Positions 53,205 through 63,651 of a stretch of DNA of 64,000 bases are shown piece after piece. The notes beneath the pieces were generated by a model. It was not told where the DNA came from, did not search any database, and saw only the letters and a program-made list of their open reading frames with translations. Positions within the stretch are counted from its first letter, which is position 1, and the number at the start of each line of letters is the position of its first letter. Location of the stretch: contig NZ_BBUL01000088.1 in the NCBI RefSeq assembly GCF_000953825.1, positions 62,001 through 126,000 of the forward strand, in the 5' to 3' direction. Origin of the DNA: Cellvibrio sp. OA-2007. Lineage in GTDB: Bacteria; Pseudomonadota; Gammaproteobacteria; Pseudomonadales; Cellvibrionaceae. The position numbers and the translations under genes were made by a program.

Positions 53205-54080
53205 CTACTTAGCAGCGGTCATATCCCGCTCCAGCCCACTGGGCCCGGCAGGCTTTTGGGTTTTCCATACCCAGATTAGGCCGCGCACATAGCCATCTCC
53301 CTTAACACCTGTGTGATCGAGCCCTTCCATTGCGTAGTTCAACAAAGCCAAACCTTGATATTTACGTCCAGCCAGTTGCTTTTGGAATTGAATAATAGGG
53401 TCGCGAAAGGCGGGGTATTCAGTGCTGCCATAGGAGATAAACATACGCCCATTTAAAGCTTTATGTTTTTTAGCGTAAGCCTTATCTAACTTAATCAATG
53501 CTTGTTTATCCCACTCCACCGCCGGGCTCAGGGCGATAAAACCGGCAAAAAAATTCGGCGCTTGGTAAGCAGCTGTAATAGTAAATAATCCCCCTAAAGA
53601 ATTTCCGGCAATTATTCGATTGTTTTTTTCGCCGCGATATTGGGTTTCAATTAATGGTGCAACTTCATGCTGAATAAAATTTAAAAATAAATTTGCCTTG
53701 CCCGATTTTTCATCCATCGCAGTGAAGGTGTAATCAGTCCGCCGCTCATTGCCGTAATCTGCAGATGAGGGATAAGACAATCCGACCATAATAAATTCAG
53801 GCACCAGATTGTCGTACTGCAGGTTGCCGTATGTCGAAACCAGCAAAGGCGTATCCCAATAAGCATCAAGATAATAAAGCACAGGGTATTTTTTATCGGG
53901 ATTGGTTTTGTAGCTGGAGGGATAAACCACCACCAATTCGTGATCACGCCCGGTGATTTTTGAATGAATGGGGATAATTTCGGTATTACTTAGAACAAAC
54001 TGTTTATTGGTTTGCTGGGCAACAGCAGAAGCCGCCAACCCCAACAAAACAACAAGTGCAAATAAATATTTTTTGTACAT
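53205..54080 (-). CDS. Exported alpha/beta-hydrolase, esterase D family
   Basis: 291 residues. A signal peptide (about 1-22) is followed by an esterase D-like fold (YPVLYYLDAYWDT, nucleophile elbow AGNSLGG, Asp/His region ending LDHTGVKG). The family hydrolyses esters of siderophores, sugars or other small molecules. No siderophore genes are nearby, so the substrate is open. ATG at 54080 has GAGG 5 bp upstream; a GTG two codons earlier is the alternative. Confidence 0.82.
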   Translation of the reverse strand: MYKKYLFALVVLLGLAASAVAQQTNKQFVLSNTEIIPIHSKITGRDHELVVVYPSSYKTNPDKKYPVLYYLDAYWDTPLLVSTYGNLQYDNLVPEFIMVGLSYPSSADYGNERRTDYTFTAMDEKSGKANLFLNFIQHEVAPLIETQYRGEKNNRIIAGNSLGGLFTITAAYQAPNFFAGFIALSPAVEWDKQALIKLDKAYAKKHKALNGRMFISYGSTEYPAFRDPIIQFQKQLAGRKYQGLALLNYAMEGLDHTGVKGDGYVRGLIWVWKTQKPAGPSGLERDMTAAK

Positions 54081-54148
54081 GTACACCTCTTTGTTAAATT
54101 TATCGTTCGATGGTGTGCTTGACCTGTTTTATTACCCCAACTCTTCGA

Positions 54149-54730
54149 TCAGGGTTTATTGTGCATTTCCCATGTTTCCAATTTTTTCTTTTCACTTTTA
54201 CGCAATAAAACATAGGTTGCGCCGAGCCAGCCGTGACGCTTTTGCGCTGAATGAAAAGCCATGACTTCATTTAGCTGGGGCAACCAATGGGCGATGCAAC
54301 TTTTTAGCTGCGCCGGTTGCGCGCGCCCTTCGCCTTTGCCGTGGGTAATCAAGGCACAGCGAATATCATGGGTCATACAATCTTTAATGAACTGAAATAC
54401 AGCTGTGCGCGCCTGCTCGACAGTCATATTGTGCAAATCGAGACGCGCATCAATTTGGTATTTACCCATGCGCAAACTGCGGTAGACCCCGTGCTGCACA
54501 CCATCGCGCTTAAACTCAATTACCGCGAGCGGATCCAGCGGCTCAACATATTCACCAGAGAGAAAGTTTTTATCTTTCTCCAATTCCGCTGTTGCGGCTT
54601 TACGGCGAGTTTCCACACTGGTTTTATCTTTATGCGGCGAAGCGAGGACGACTTTTTCTTCGACCTTAATGGGTTTTACATCCTTCATCTGCTGAAGGAA
54701 TAAATCGGCGTCGGTATTTTTCTCAGTCAT
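54149..54730 (-). CDS. Smr-domain protein (SmrA/B-like endonuclease)
   Basis: 193 residues. A charged N-terminus (1 to about 90) precedes an Smr domain with ARLDLHNMTVEQA (LDLH motif) and ALITHGKGEGR (HGKG motif). In E. coli such proteins are endonucleases, SmrB acting on mRNA at collided ribosomes. The subgroup cannot be fixed from sequence alone. Confidence 0.88.
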   Translation of the reverse strand: MTEKNTDADLFLQQMKDVKPIKVEEKVVLASPHKDKTSVETRRKAATAELEKDKNFLSGEYVEPLDPLAVIEFKRDGVQHGVYRSLRMGKYQIDARLDLHNMTVEQARTAVFQFIKDCMTHDIRCALITHGKGEGRAQPAQLKSCIAHWLPQLNEVMAFHSAQKRHGWLGATYVLLRKSEKKKLETWEMHNKP

Positions 54731-54815
54731 AACAAAGGCGTAAAGCTAGTATCGGGGGTCGAATTGTGCAGGATTTGACAGCTAACTGGTAGCCCGAAAT
54801 TCTCCCCCGAACACT

Positions 54816-56324
54816 TTATAAACGGGTATTGCTCACAAATGCAATTTGGGAACCATCTGGCGACCAACTGGGCACATTGATTGTGCCCTGCCCACCGTAT
54901 ACGTAGGCGATGATCTCCGGCTCACCTCCCTCTGCTGGCATTTCACGCAAATAGACATGACGATAAAATGGATGATCGCCTGGATCTATATCATCCATAT
55001 AACTTAGAAAAACAATTTTTTTGCCGTCAGGTGAAATGTGCGGAAACCAATTGTTGTGATTATCAAACGTAAGTTGCTGTTGATTACTGCCATCGGCGTG
55101 CATGCGCCACAGCTGCATCATGCCGGTGCGATTGGAATTGAAGTAGATATATTTGCCACTGGGGCTGTATTCCGAACCATCATCCAGCGTCGCCGTATCC
55201 GTTAATTGTGTTTCTTTGCCGGTTTCAATATCAACTCGATAAATATCGTATTTACCTTTGCGTTCGCCGGTGAATATGAGCGATTTGTCATCGGGTGAAA
55301 AACCGTGCAAATAGGAATGCCCCACACCCTTGGCAGTAATTCGCGTCGGCTTTTTGGAGCCGGTTATTGGCAAGGTATAAATTGTCGAGTGATTATTTTC
55401 CTCGGCGACATGATGACTAATCCCAATTAATTTACCGCTCCAGGAAAGCACATGATCGTTGTTATTGTTGTTCGCAAAACCTGACTCCAGCACCGAGCTT
55501 TTGCCGCGCTTGATATCAAAATTAAACAATAAACCTTTGGAATTATAAATAAGCGTTTTGCCATCCTGCGTCCAATTGGGTGCCTGAATTGAATCGGGCG
55601 AGCGATACACAATGCGCCGATTTTTAGTTTTCATATCCATAATTTCCAGATTACTACCGATGTAATCTTTATAGGGCTGAAAATCTTTTGCGGCAGGAAG
55701 AATAATTCTTACATTAGAGAAAACCGCCGTTTCCACCACATCAGGATTGTGTGCACACAAGCTAAGCCCGGCATAAATTTTTTCACCGAGTTTAATATGC
55801 GATACAGAGGTCACCTGAAACGGCTGCCCCATTTTTGCCGCACTCATAATGTAAACATCACCCCGGCGCTCTAACTGAATCACATCGGGAGCTTTTATTG
55901 CCATCGGGTACTCTTGTGTTTCACCGCCAGCCTGAGCACGAAATTGCAAAGAGGTTAGACCATCACCGTGCACTGTTGCATGCACATTGGGCGAGCCAGT
56001 ATCAAGGCTCGTGCGCAAATTCCAACCGACTTTTCGATGCGGATCAACACCCGCCCCCTCAAATGCAACATGGGCGCGAAGAATAAAATCACCCGTCAAT
56101 TGGGTGTAGGCGTAATGCAACTCATCTTCGCCCAGCCAGATATTTTTTCCTGAACCACTTATGCGGTATTGCTGCAAGGCCGAATCATAAAGCGCAGAGC
56201 CTTTATGTTTGACCGCACCTATATCACGGCTAGCGGAAAATTGGCCGATGGATTCTGCATGGGCAAACAAAGGAGGCAAAAAGCCGAGCAGAACAATCAC
56301 CCATCGTTTAGCTATTCTTATCAT
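54816..56324 (-). CDS. Exported TolB-like beta-propeller protein
   Basis: 502 residues. Signal peptide about 1-22. The N-terminal half (about 25-220) is a beta-sandwich like DUF1349/laminin-G-type domains (NIWLGEDELHYAYTQLTGDF). The C-terminal half carries WD40-like PD40/TolB repeats (GFSPDDKSLIFTGERKG, YSPSGKYIYFNSNR, ISPDGKKIVFLSYM, SWSPDGSQIAFVS). Periplasmic scaffolding or sugar-related binding is possible; function unknown. The start at 56324 has GAGGGG 7 bp upstream and places the signal peptide at the N-terminus. Confidence 0.82.
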   Translation of the reverse strand: MIRIAKRWVIVLLGFLPPLFAHAESIGQFSASRDIGAVKHKGSALYDSALQQYRISGSGKNIWLGEDELHYAYTQLTGDFILRAHVAFEGAGVDPHRKVGWNLRTSLDTGSPNVHATVHGDGLTSLQFRAQAGGETQEYPMAIKAPDVIQLERRGDVYIMSAAKMGQPFQVTSVSHIKLGEKIYAGLSLCAHNPDVVETAVFSNVRIILPAAKDFQPYKDYIGSNLEIMDMKTKNRRIVYRSPDSIQAPNWTQDGKTLIYNSKGLLFNFDIKRGKSSVLESGFANNNNNDHVLSWSGKLIGISHHVAEENNHSTIYTLPITGSKKPTRITAKGVGHSYLHGFSPDDKSLIFTGERKGKYDIYRVDIETGKETQLTDTATLDDGSEYSPSGKYIYFNSNRTGMMQLWRMHADGSNQQQLTFDNHNNWFPHISPDGKKIVFLSYMDDIDPGDHPFYRHVYLREMPAEGGEPEIIAYVYGGQGTINVPSWSPDGSQIAFVSNTRL

Positions 56325-56483
56325 CACTATCCCCTCAGTGGAAAATATTCGCCTTTTGGCTTGTAGATACTGCTCCACTTTGCCATCACAAGAGAAAGCT
56401 TTTACCGATTTTTACCTAAAAGTATCTTTTTTGTTGATGGGAATTTCATGAACTTAATAGCGCGCTTACTGATAAAAAACCAC

Positions 56484-56512
56484 AAAAAAGGATGCAATTT
56501 CTTGCATCCTTT
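56484..56512 (-). terminator. Terminator after acs
   Basis: AAAGGATGCAA (56487-56497) pairs with TTGCATCCTTT (56502-56512) around a 4-nt loop; the A run (56484-56489) gives a U tail to the minus-strand transcript. Confidence 0.88.
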
Positions 56513-56564
56513 TAGAGGAGTATCTGCTGCCTTTACAACAGCATGGGATTATTTATTCACGCGT

Positions 56565-58502
56565 CTATTTGTTCGCGCGATTCTCAATCAACTCATTTAC
56601 CACCGCTGGATCTGCGAGCGTTGAGGTATCGCCCAGTGAGTCCAGTTCGTTAGCCGCAATTTTGCGCAAGATACGACGCATAATTTTGCCTGAGCGGGTT
56701 TTCGGTAATCCCGGCGCCCATTGGATAACATCGGGGCGCGCAATTGCACCAATCTCTTTTACCACCAACGCCAGCAATTCTTTTTTCAGTTCTTCGCTAG
56801 GTTGCTCGCCTGCCATGAGGGTCACATAAGCGTAAATACCCTGACCTTTGATATCGTGCGGGTAGCCAACAACAGCCGCTTCAGCAACCTTGTCGTGCAG
56901 CACCAAAGCGCTTTCGACTTCTGCAGTGCCCATGCGGTGACCGGATACGTTGATTACATCGTCCACACGGCCGGTAATCCAGTAGTAGCCATCGGCATCG
57001 CGGCGGGCGCCGTCGCCGGTGAAGTAATAGCCGGGATAGGTGCTGTAGTAGGTGTCGATACAGCGCTGGTGATCGCCGTAAACGGTGCGAATCTGGCTTG
57101 GCCACGCGGCTTTAATGCAGAGGTTACCCTCGCCCGCACCCAGCACTTCTTTGCCTTCTGCATCCAGTAATACTGGCTGTATACCAAAGAAAGGAACTGT
57201 GGCCGAGCCGGGTTTGAGGTCAATCGCACCGGGCAATGGGGTGAGCATGTGCGCGCCGGTTTCGGTTTGCCACCAGGTATCCATAATCGGGCAGCGGCTG
57301 TCGCCGACCACACGGTAATACCATTCCCAGGCTTCCGGATTGATGGGCTCGCCCACGCTGCCGAGAATTTTCAAACTAGCGCGCGAGGTTTTGCTAACGT
57401 AGTCGTTGCCCGCTCCCATCAAGGCGCGAATCGCAGTGGGCGCGGTGTAGAAGCTGTTTACGCCGTGTTTGTCGATCACTTGCCAGCAACGGGAAGCATC
57501 GGGATAAGTCGGCACACCTTCAAACATCAAGGTAGTCGCGCCGTTAGTAAGCGGACCGTAAACGATATAACTGTGACCAGTTACCCAGCCCACATCGGCG
57601 GTGCACCAGTAGATATCACCTTCTTGATAATCAAATACGTATTTATGGGTCATCGCTGCTTGCAACAGATACCCACCAGTTGTGTGCAATACACCTTTAG
57701 GTTTGCCGGTCGAGCCGGAGGTGTAGAGGATAAAGAGTGGATCTTCGGAATCCATTACTTCCGGTTCACATTCATTAGCCTGACGCTCGACTAAATCTTC
57801 GTACCAGAAATCGCGTTTTTCATCCCAAGCCACATCGCCGCCGGTGCGTTTAACTACTATACAAGTGTGTACGCCGGGGCACTGGGCGAGAGCGACATCC
57901 GCATTCTTTTTGAGCGGGACACGCTTGCCGCCACGCAGACCTTCATCGGAGGTGATTACAACTTGGCATTCAGCATCTTGAATACGGTCTTTTAAAGCTT
58001 CCGGCGAGAAACCACCAAATACGATTGAGTGAATCGCACCGATACGGGTACAGGCGAGCATGGCATAGGCAGCTTCGGGGATCATCGGCATATAGATACA
58101 GACGCGATCACCCTTTTTTACGCCGCGTTCGCGCAATGCATTGGCGAGACGACAAACTTGGTCGTGCAACTCTTGATAGGTAATAAATTGGTCTTCAGAA
58201 GGATCATCACCTTCCCAGATAATCGCAGTTTGGTTTGCGCGTGCCGGCAAATGACGGTCAATACAGTTAACACTGACGTTCAATTTACCGCCAACAAACC
58301 AATTCACTTCGCCTTTGCGCAAATCACTTTTAGTCACTTGCGACCAGGGTTGCTGCCAGGTCAGGAAAGTATTGGCCTGCTCCGCCCAAAACACATCGGG
58401 GGCATTGATCGATTGGTCGTACATCTCCTTATAGCGCGCCAGATTGATCGCCGCGTTGGACTTGAAGCTTTCAGGAACCGGATACAGGTGTACTTCTGAC
58501 AT
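56565..58502 (-). CDS. acs: Acetyl-CoA synthetase
   Basis: 645 residues, the normal length for Acs. Adenylate-forming motifs: [12 protein letters not shown] (about 265), [25 protein letters not shown] and [11 protein letters not shown] with the acetylatable Lys near the C-terminus. It converts acetate, ATP and CoA to acetyl-CoA. It stands alone; no CRP-like site was recognised in the 200 bp upstream. Confidence 0.97.
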   Translation of the reverse strand: MSEVHLYPVPESFKSNAAINLARYKEMYDQSINAPDVFWAEQANTFLTWQQPWSQVTKSDLRKGEVNWFVGGKLNVSVNCIDRHLPARANQTAIIWEGDDPSEDQFITYQELHDQVCRLANALRERGVKKGDRVCIYMPMIPEAAYAMLACTRIGAIHSIVFGGFSPEALKDRIQDAECQVVITSDEGLRGGKRVPLKKNADVALAQCPGVHTCIVVKRTGGDVAWDEKRDFWYEDLVERQANECEPEVMDSEDPLFILYTSGSTGKPKGVLHTTGGYLLQAAMTHKYVFDYQEGDIYWCTADVGWVTGHSYIVYGPLTNGATTLMFEGVPTYPDASRCWQVIDKHGVNSFYTAPTAIRALMGAGNDYVSKTSRASLKILGSVGEPINPEAWEWYYRVVGDSRCPIMDTWWQTETGAHMLTPLPGAIDLKPGSATVPFFGIQPVLLDAEGKEVLGAGEGNLCIKAAWPSQIRTVYGDHQRCIDTYYSTYPGYYFTGDGARRDADGYYWITGRVDDVINVSGHRMGTAEVESALVLHDKVAEAAVVGYPHDIKGQGIYAYVTLMAGEQPSEELKKELLALVVKEIGAIARPDVIQWAPGLPKTRSGKIMRRILRKIAANELDSLGDTSTLADPAVVNELIENRANK

Positions 58503-58701
58503 GGTTTTATCTCACTGCCGTTATCTTGTTATTGATGGAGAGGGTAGCGACGGATGAAATTGGTGACGCGCAACATCCACGCTCTGAACTGAGGTCAAGC
58601 TTAGCAGGGTTAACCTTAAAAGCTCAATGACAACGTTGTCCAAATGAGTGCAAAAAGTGTAAATGTTGCACCGGCAAGTCGCACAAACAAGAAATTATCG
58701 A

Positions 58702-58929
58702 TTACTTCTTTTTGATGCCCGGCCCCTCGCGATCCAAACGCTCAAGCTCTTTTGCGTAAGCATCCATATCTTCCCAATCATAAGCGGTACCCGCATTGAT
58801 ATGATCGGGGTGCAGCGCCCGCTCTTTGGCATTTTCTTGCAGGGTATGTTCTTTTTCAGCTTCTTCGGCGCCGTCAATATTATTTAACGCCTCATAACGC
58901 TTGAGAATTTCGTCAGTTTTACCAGGCAT
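58702..58929 (-). CDS. Small charged cytoplasmic protein, function unknown
   Basis: 75 residues, rich in Glu and Lys and largely helical (ILKRYEALNNIDGAEEAEKE, then AYDWEDMDAYAKELERL). The start at 58929 is fixed by AAGGAG 7 bp upstream; longer in-frame reading is not supported. I recognise no family. Confidence 0.6.
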   Translation of the reverse strand: MPGKTDEILKRYEALNNIDGAEEAEKEHTLQENAKERALHPDHINAGTAYDWEDMDAYAKELERLDREGPGIKKK

Positions 58930-58960
58930 AAACCACTCCTTAAACAATTAAAAGCCATAA

Positions 58961-58985
58961 AAAAAGGCCGCTCAGCGACCTTTTT
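58961..58985 (-). terminator. Terminator after panD
   Basis: AAAAAGG-C-CGCT and AGCG-A-CCTTTTT around a single C, with T runs on both strands, so it may work in both directions. Confidence 0.82.
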
Positions 58986-59019
58986 AGACATCAACTCATC
59001 CCGCAAGTTACTCAGTTAA

Positions 59020-59400
59020 TTACGCAACCTGCATAGGAATCGTATTCGTTGTGCGATTCACGCTGTTGTCTTCATTCAGATATACGAGTTTGGGCTTGTG
59101 GTTGATCAGTTCTGCTTCGGTAAAGTGACCGTAAGTAGCGATGATCACGCGATCGCCCACTGCCACCTTACGTGCAGCGGCACCATTCATTGAAAAAGTA
59201 CCTGAACCCGGCTCAGCCAGAATAATGTAGGTGTGAAAACGCTCGCCGTTGTTGACGTTATAAATGTCGATTTGCTCGAACTCGCGCATACCAGCCAGCG
59301 CAACCAAATCTGCATCTATAGCGCAGGAGCCGTCGTACCAGAGCTCAGCTTGGGTTACCTTGGCCATGTGTAATTTTGCTTTAAGCATATGTGAAAGCAT
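59020..59400 (-). CDS. panD: Aspartate 1-decarboxylase
   Basis: 126 residues. [15 protein letters not shown] at the start and the self-cleavage site YDGSCAID (Ser becomes the pyruvoyl group), then [16 protein letters not shown]. It makes beta-alanine for pantothenate. GGAGG lies 5 bp before the ATG at 59400. It follows panC in the same direction. Confidence 0.97.
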   Translation of the reverse strand: MLSHMLKAKLHMAKVTQAELWYDGSCAIDADLVALAGMREFEQIDIYNVNNGERFHTYIILAEPGSGTFSMNGAAARKVAVGDRVIIATYGHFTEAELINHKPKLVYLNEDNSVNRTTNTIPMQVA

Positions 59401-59455
59401 GGAATCCTCCGGGGGAATCACTTGTGTAGTCGCTAGAAAAACTAACCCAGCACCC

Positions 59456-60307
59456 CTAGCCTAGAACTACAGAAACGTTGTCAATTAACCGCGCGCCTTG
59501 CGTATACATGGCGCCGAGTATAGTGATCTCCCGATCATCGTGCGCCGCCATTTCCAGTGTGCGGCTATTGCAAATACTGATGTAGTCCACGCGAAACCCA
59601 GCCGCTTCAATTTGCGCCTGCGCCTCGCTCACCAGCACTAAAAAATCGCGGCGACCATCAGCTATCGCCTGTTTTACCGCATTCAAACTGCGGTTGAGTA
59701 CTGCTACTTTCGGACGCTCATCGGCAGTGATGAAGCCATTGCGCGAACTCATCGCCAAACCGTCAGTTTCGCGGAAAATTTCACCGGCGGTAATTTTAAC
59801 CGGAATACACAAGTCTTCCACCATCCGGCGAATCACCGCCAGCTGTTGGAAATCCTTGATCCCAAATACCGCTTCATCCGGCTGCACAATATTAAACAAC
59901 TTGGTGACTACGGTTGTCACGCCCTCAAAGTGACCGGGGCGACTCGCACCGCAGAGCACATCGGTCATGGTCGGCACTATCACACGGGTCTGCTCGGCCA
60001 TACCGTTAGGGTAGATTTCTTTTTCATCTGGGCAAAACAGGTAATTACAACCTACCGCATCCAGCTTGGCCGAATCGGCGGCGAGGGTGCGCGGGTATTT
60101 GTCCCAATCTTCATTCAAACCAAATTGCAGCGGGTTGACGAAAATACTGGTGACTACCACATCGCAGTTGCGCTGGGCGATTTTCACCAGCTCGATATGG
60201 GCGCAGTGCAAGTTGCCCATGGTCGGCACAAACCCTATGCGCTTACCGGCTTTGCGCTCGGCAGCCAAGGCTTCACGAAGGGATTGGATATGGTGAAAAA
60301 CCTGCAT
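59456..60307 (-). CDS. panC: Pantothenate synthetase
   Basis: 283 residues. [16 protein letters not shown] corresponds to the HxGH nucleotide motif but has Ala for Gly. [15 protein letters not shown] and SSRNGF are intact; [10 protein letters not shown] has Ile where Glu or Gln is usual. The enzyme joins pantoate and beta-alanine with ATP. The two substitutions are in otherwise conserved motifs and may be natural variation. The start at 60307 has GAGG 7 bp upstream; the Met at 60313 is too close to it. panB is not adjacent: a toxin-antitoxin locus takes that place. Confidence 0.95.
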   Translation of the reverse strand: MQVFHHIQSLREALAAERKAGKRIGFVPTMGNLHCAHIELVKIAQRNCDVVVTSIFVNPLQFGLNEDWDKYPRTLAADSAKLDAVGCNYLFCPDEKEIYPNGMAEQTRVIVPTMTDVLCGASRPGHFEGVTTVVTKLFNIVQPDEAVFGIKDFQQLAVIRRMVEDLCIPVKITAGEIFRETDGLAMSSRNGFITADERPKVAVLNRSLNAVKQAIADGRRDFLVLVSEAQAQIEAAGFRVDYISICNSRTLEMAAHDDREITILGAMYTQGARLIDNVSVVLG

Positions 60308-60421
60308 ACTCATGCCTCAAACTAGCCATCAACCAGGCCCGGATTCGGGCGCGCGATAATACACGCTCAGGATTGAGAAGTATATTTTTCGGGCAAAAAA
60401 CAACCAACAATAAAATCAACA

Positions 60422-60468
60422 TGTACAATTAATTGCACAACCACAGTTAACACCATAAACTTGTACAA
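60422..60468. promoter_or_regulatory. yefM-yoeB control region (TGTACA sites)
   Basis: TGTACA at 60422-60427 and TTGTACAA at 60461-60468, upstream of the antitoxin. TGTACA is the known core of YefM-YoeB operators. Confidence 0.65.
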
Positions 60469-60492
60469 CAAACAAGACAACAGGTAAGCGCC

Positions 60493-60747
60493 ATGAACGT
60501 CACCACCTTTAGCGAAGCCAGAAACAATCTGAAAAGTGTGTTGGATAAAGTCGCTAATGATGCCGATTGCACCATTATCACTCGCCGTGACGCAGGCGAT
60601 GCCGTTGTCATGTCACTCGATTACTACAACAGCTTGATGGAAACCGTGTACTTACTGCGCTCACCTGAAAACGCCGCGCACTTGGCCAGATCGATTGAAC
60701 AATATCGAGCAGGGAAAACAACAGTGAAGGACTTGGTAGATGACTAG
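60493..60747 (+). CDS. yefM: YefM-like antitoxin
   Basis: 84 residues. [20 protein letters not shown] and [20 protein letters not shown] are typical of the Phd/YefM DNA-binding fold; the C-terminus binds the toxin. AGGT lies 8 bp upstream. It overlaps the toxin gene by 8 bp. Confidence 0.93.
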   Translation: MNVTTFSEARNNLKSVLDKVANDADCTIITRRDAGDAVVMSLDYYNSLMETVYLLRSPENAAHLARSIEQYRAGKTTVKDLVDD

Positions 60748-61006
60748 ACTGCTTGCATGGACGGATGCAGCTTGGAGCGACTATCTCTACTGGCAGGGAC
60801 AGGATCGCAAAACGCTAAAACGAATCAACCAACTGATCAAAGAAGCACAACGCGACCCTTTTGAAGGCATTGGCAAACCCGAGCCACTAAAAGAAAACCT
60901 AACCGGTTTTTGGTCGCGCCGGATTGATGATAGCAATCGCTTGGTTTACGCCGTTGATGACAGCTATTTAACCGTGATCGCCTGCCGCTACCACTACAAA
61001 CTCTAA
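60740..61006 (+). CDS. yoeB: YoeB-like mRNA interferase toxin
   Basis: 88 residues, RelE superfamily. [20 protein letters not shown] and RLVYAVDD are the YoeB signature, and the C-terminal CRYHY carries the catalytic His/Tyr. It cleaves mRNA in the ribosome. The 3' end overlaps the convergent MOSC gene by 4 bp. Confidence 0.94.
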   Translation: MTRLLAWTDAAWSDYLYWQGQDRKTLKRINQLIKEAQRDPFEGIGKPEPLKENLTGFWSRRIDDSNRLVYAVDDSYLTVIACRYHYKL

Positions 61007-61509
61007 GATTCTTGCAGCGCGAGCCGGATTACCGCATCCCCGACCCGCATCACCCCGCCCTGAATAACTTTGGCGCACAAGCCGCCATAACCAAACATTG
61101 CGGCAGTGCCGCCGGCGCCGAGGTTTTCATCCATGCGTGAACAAGGGTGGCAAAGGGCATTGGTTTCGATAATCACTTCACCAATTTGCAGCCGCTGGTA
61201 GCGCAGCAAATTCATATTCATACCGGAGATAACAAGATTACGGCGCAGCAGACGCGGGTCAATAGACGGAAGACCAGTGTGCTGGCAAATCTGTTGGATG
61301 TATTCACGGCTGATCAGCGTGACTTGGCGCGCCGAACCGGGCGATTTTTTCATGCGGTGATCACCCACCAAACCTAGATCAACCACTGCTTCCGCTTGCT
61401 CGACAACCACTACTTCGCCACGTCGTTCCGAACGCAAACCAATCCATTCCAGTTTTCCCGGAGCGATATTGGCGCAAAGTTTATCGAGCAGGCGGGCTTG
61501 AGTGTTCAT
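61003..61509 (-). CDS. MOSC-domain protein
   Basis: 168 residues. [54 protein letters not shown] and the conserved Cys in [11 protein letters not shown] fit MOSC, a domain that binds molybdenum cofactor-type sulfur chemistry or related substrates. Single-domain bacterial members are mostly uncharacterised. Confidence 0.88.
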   Translation of the reverse strand: MNTQARLLDKLCANIAPGKLEWIGLRSERRGEVVVVEQAEAVVDLGLVGDHRMKKSPGSARQVTLISREYIQQICQHTGLPSIDPRLLRRNLVISGMNMNLLRYQRLQIGEVIIETNALCHPCSRMDENLGAGGTAAMFGYGGLCAKVIQGGVMRVGDAVIRLALQES

Positions 61510-61521
61510 TGCGGGAACTCA

Positions 61522-61899
61522 TTAAGATTTGGCGAGATAATCTACGCCGGAAAGGGATTTGAAATGGGCATCACAAGTGAGCAAACGCGCACCGGCACGC
61601 TGGGCGCTCGCATAGACAATAGCGTCAGCTGTTGCCAGTTTGTGCTGTCGATGCATTTCCGCCGCGAGCAAGGCGGTTTCAGTATCCAGAGCCAGTACTT
61701 GGCATTTTTGGGTATAGGCAATCACGGTGTCGGCAATATTCTCATCGCACTCGCGCAACAACCACTTGCTCAACTCAAGCTGAACTATAGTAGGCACCAA
61801 ACAATGCTCTTGCGCAGGAAATAGCCCTGTTAATGCCTGGCGCAAATCGCCGCCGATGAGCCACTCAATCCAAACCGAGGTATCCACCAGTACAGGCAT
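61522..61899 (-). CDS. vapC: VapC-like PIN-domain toxin
   Basis: 125 residues. PIN fold with VDTSVWIEWL (first acidic residue), QLELSKWLL (Glu), ATADAIVYASAQ (Asp) and LLTCDAHF (Asp), all four catalytic acids present. A nuclease toxin. The ATG at 61899 overlaps the antitoxin stop as TGATG; the longer frame upstream only reads through vapB. Confidence 0.92.
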   Translation of the reverse strand: MPVLVDTSVWIEWLIGGDLRQALTGLFPAQEHCLVPTIVQLELSKWLLRECDENIADTVIAYTQKCQVLALDTETALLAAEMHRQHKLATADAIVYASAQRAGARLLTCDAHFKSLSGVDYLAKS

Positions 61900-62108
61900 C
61901 AATAGCGATCCTCGCGGTCGCGGTAGTTTTCTGCGCTCGCGCCTTTGGCAATGCCCGCCAATTCGGACAATTCCGGCACCGGCATAATCAACACCCCTTT
62001 GCCTTTGGGGATAAATACAAACTCCTGCCCACTCTGCCAATGCTGCTCTTCACGCACCTGCTGGGGGATGGATATTTGGTATTTGCTGGATAAGGTTGCG
62101 GTTGCCAT
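61899..62108 (-). CDS. vapB: VapB-like antitoxin, AbrB/SpoVT family
   Basis: 69 residues. TLSSKYQISIPQQVREEQHW is the swapped-hairpin AbrB DNA-binding motif, followed by a toxin-binding tail (NYRDREDRY). The first gene of the vapBC pair, downstream of dnaB on the same strand. Confidence 0.9.
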   Translation of the reverse strand: MATATLSSKYQISIPQQVREEQHWQSGQEFVFIPKGKGVLIMPVPELSELAGIAKGASAENYRDREDRY

Positions 62109-62182
62109 TTCTTACTCCCGACAGATCGATCTAACATTAGTAAGAATATAAATAGCTCTTGGTCAATTAGCAAGCAAGTCGG

Positions 62183-63589
62183 CTAATACTGATCCTGCTG
62201 GAAATACTCAGGCGCGAGGTTATCAAAACGGGTGTATTTGCCCACAAACGCGGCGCGACAGGTGCCGATTTCGCCGTTACGCTGTTTACCGATGATCAAT
62301 TCGGCCATTCCTTTGTCGGGGCTGTCTTCGTTGTAGTACTCGTCGCGGTAGATGAACAGGATTACGTCGGCGTCCTGCTCGATGGCGCCGGATTCACGCA
62401 AGTCCGAGTTCATTGGGCGTTTGTTGGGGCGCTGCTCCACGCCGCGGTTGAGCTGTGAGAGCGCGATCATCGGGCATTCAAATTCTTTGGCGATACCCTT
62501 GAGCGAGCGCGAGATTTCGGAAATCTCTTGGGTACGACCCTCACCGCCACCGGCAACGGTCATCAGCTGCAAATAGTCCACCATGATCATGCCGGGGTTG
62601 CCGTGTTCGCGGGCGATGCGGCGGATACGGGCGCGCATTTCCTGTGGATTCAAACCGCCGGTATCGTCGATAAACAGCAGCTTGTCTTTCATTTTGGCAA
62701 CAGCGGAGGAGAGCTTGGGCCAATCCTCTTCGGTGAGTTTGCCGTTGCGCATCTTGCCCTGATCGATACGGCCAATGGAGGACATCATCCGCATCACCAG
62801 CGCTGCCGAGGGCATTTCCATACTGAATACCAGCACCGGTTTGGGCTGATTAAATAGCGCGCCTTCCACAAAGTTGAGCGCCAGCGCGGTTTTTCCCATC
62901 GATGGACGCGCGGCGAGAATGATTAATTCCCCCGGCTGCCAGCCAGAGGTGCGCTGATCCAGATCGGTAATACCCGAGGGCACACCGGTGATATCGCTAC
63001 CCGAGCGAAACAGTTCGTCAATGCGCTGTACGGTTTGTTTGAGTAAGTCGTTTACACCGACCAAACCGCCCTCTTTGGGGCGATCTTCGGCGATTTCCGC
63101 AACGCGCTTTTCGGCCAGCTGGAGCAGATCGTCTGAATCCAGACCGGCGGGATTCATACTCGACTTGCTAATTTCTTGCGCTGCACCAATCAGTTGGCGC
63201 AGGGTTGAACGCTCGCGCACAATTTTAGCGTAAGCGGCGATATTCGCGGCACTCGGGGTATTGTTGGCCATCTCGACCAGATAACCCAAACCGCCAATAC
63301 GCTCTAATTCATCGTGTTTGTGTAATTCTTCGGAGAGGGTGATGACATCGAGCGGCTGACCGGCTTCTTGCAGCTCGATCATCATGCGGAAGATAAGCTT
63401 GTGATCTTCGCGGAAAAAGTCTGCCTCAGAGATGACTTCCAGCACCGCATCCAGGCGATTGTTATCGAGCATTAACCCGCCCAATACCGATTGCTCGGCT
63501 TCCACCGAGTGCGGCAAGGCGCTGTGGTTGGATAGCTCGCTCGCGAGGCGATCCTCAAAACTGGATGATTCGAAACTGGATTCAGGCAT
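62183..63589 (-). CDS. dnaB: Replicative DNA helicase
   Basis: 468 residues. N-terminal DnaB domain (SALPHSVEAEQSVLGGLMLD), Walker A in ARPSMGKTALAL (about 230), Walker B VDYLQL and the arginine finger region. It unwinds DNA ahead of the replication fork. It follows rplI on the same strand, the usual gammaproteobacterial order. Confidence 0.98.
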   Translation of the reverse strand: MPESSFESSSFEDRLASELSNHSALPHSVEAEQSVLGGLMLDNNRLDAVLEVISEADFFREDHKLIFRMMIELQEAGQPLDVITLSEELHKHDELERIGGLGYLVEMANNTPSAANIAAYAKIVRERSTLRQLIGAAQEISKSSMNPAGLDSDDLLQLAEKRVAEIAEDRPKEGGLVGVNDLLKQTVQRIDELFRSGSDITGVPSGITDLDQRTSGWQPGELIILAARPSMGKTALALNFVEGALFNQPKPVLVFSMEMPSAALVMRMMSSIGRIDQGKMRNGKLTEEDWPKLSSAVAKMKDKLLFIDDTGGLNPQEMRARIRRIAREHGNPGMIMVDYLQLMTVAGGGEGRTQEISEISRSLKGIAKEFECPMIALSQLNRGVEQRPNKRPMNSDLRESGAIEQDADVILFIYRDEYYNEDSPDKGMAELIIGKQRNGEIGTCRAAFVGKYTRFDNLAPEYFQQDQY

Positions 63590-63651
63590 AGGTCGTTAAA
63601 ACACTTGCGTAGTTATTTATCTAATCGATATTGATCGAATTGCGTGCAAAA

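Noticed and set aside
61900-62040. N-terminal extension of the VapC frame
   Set aside because: It reads through vapB in another frame; the TGATG junction at 61899 is the normal coupled start.
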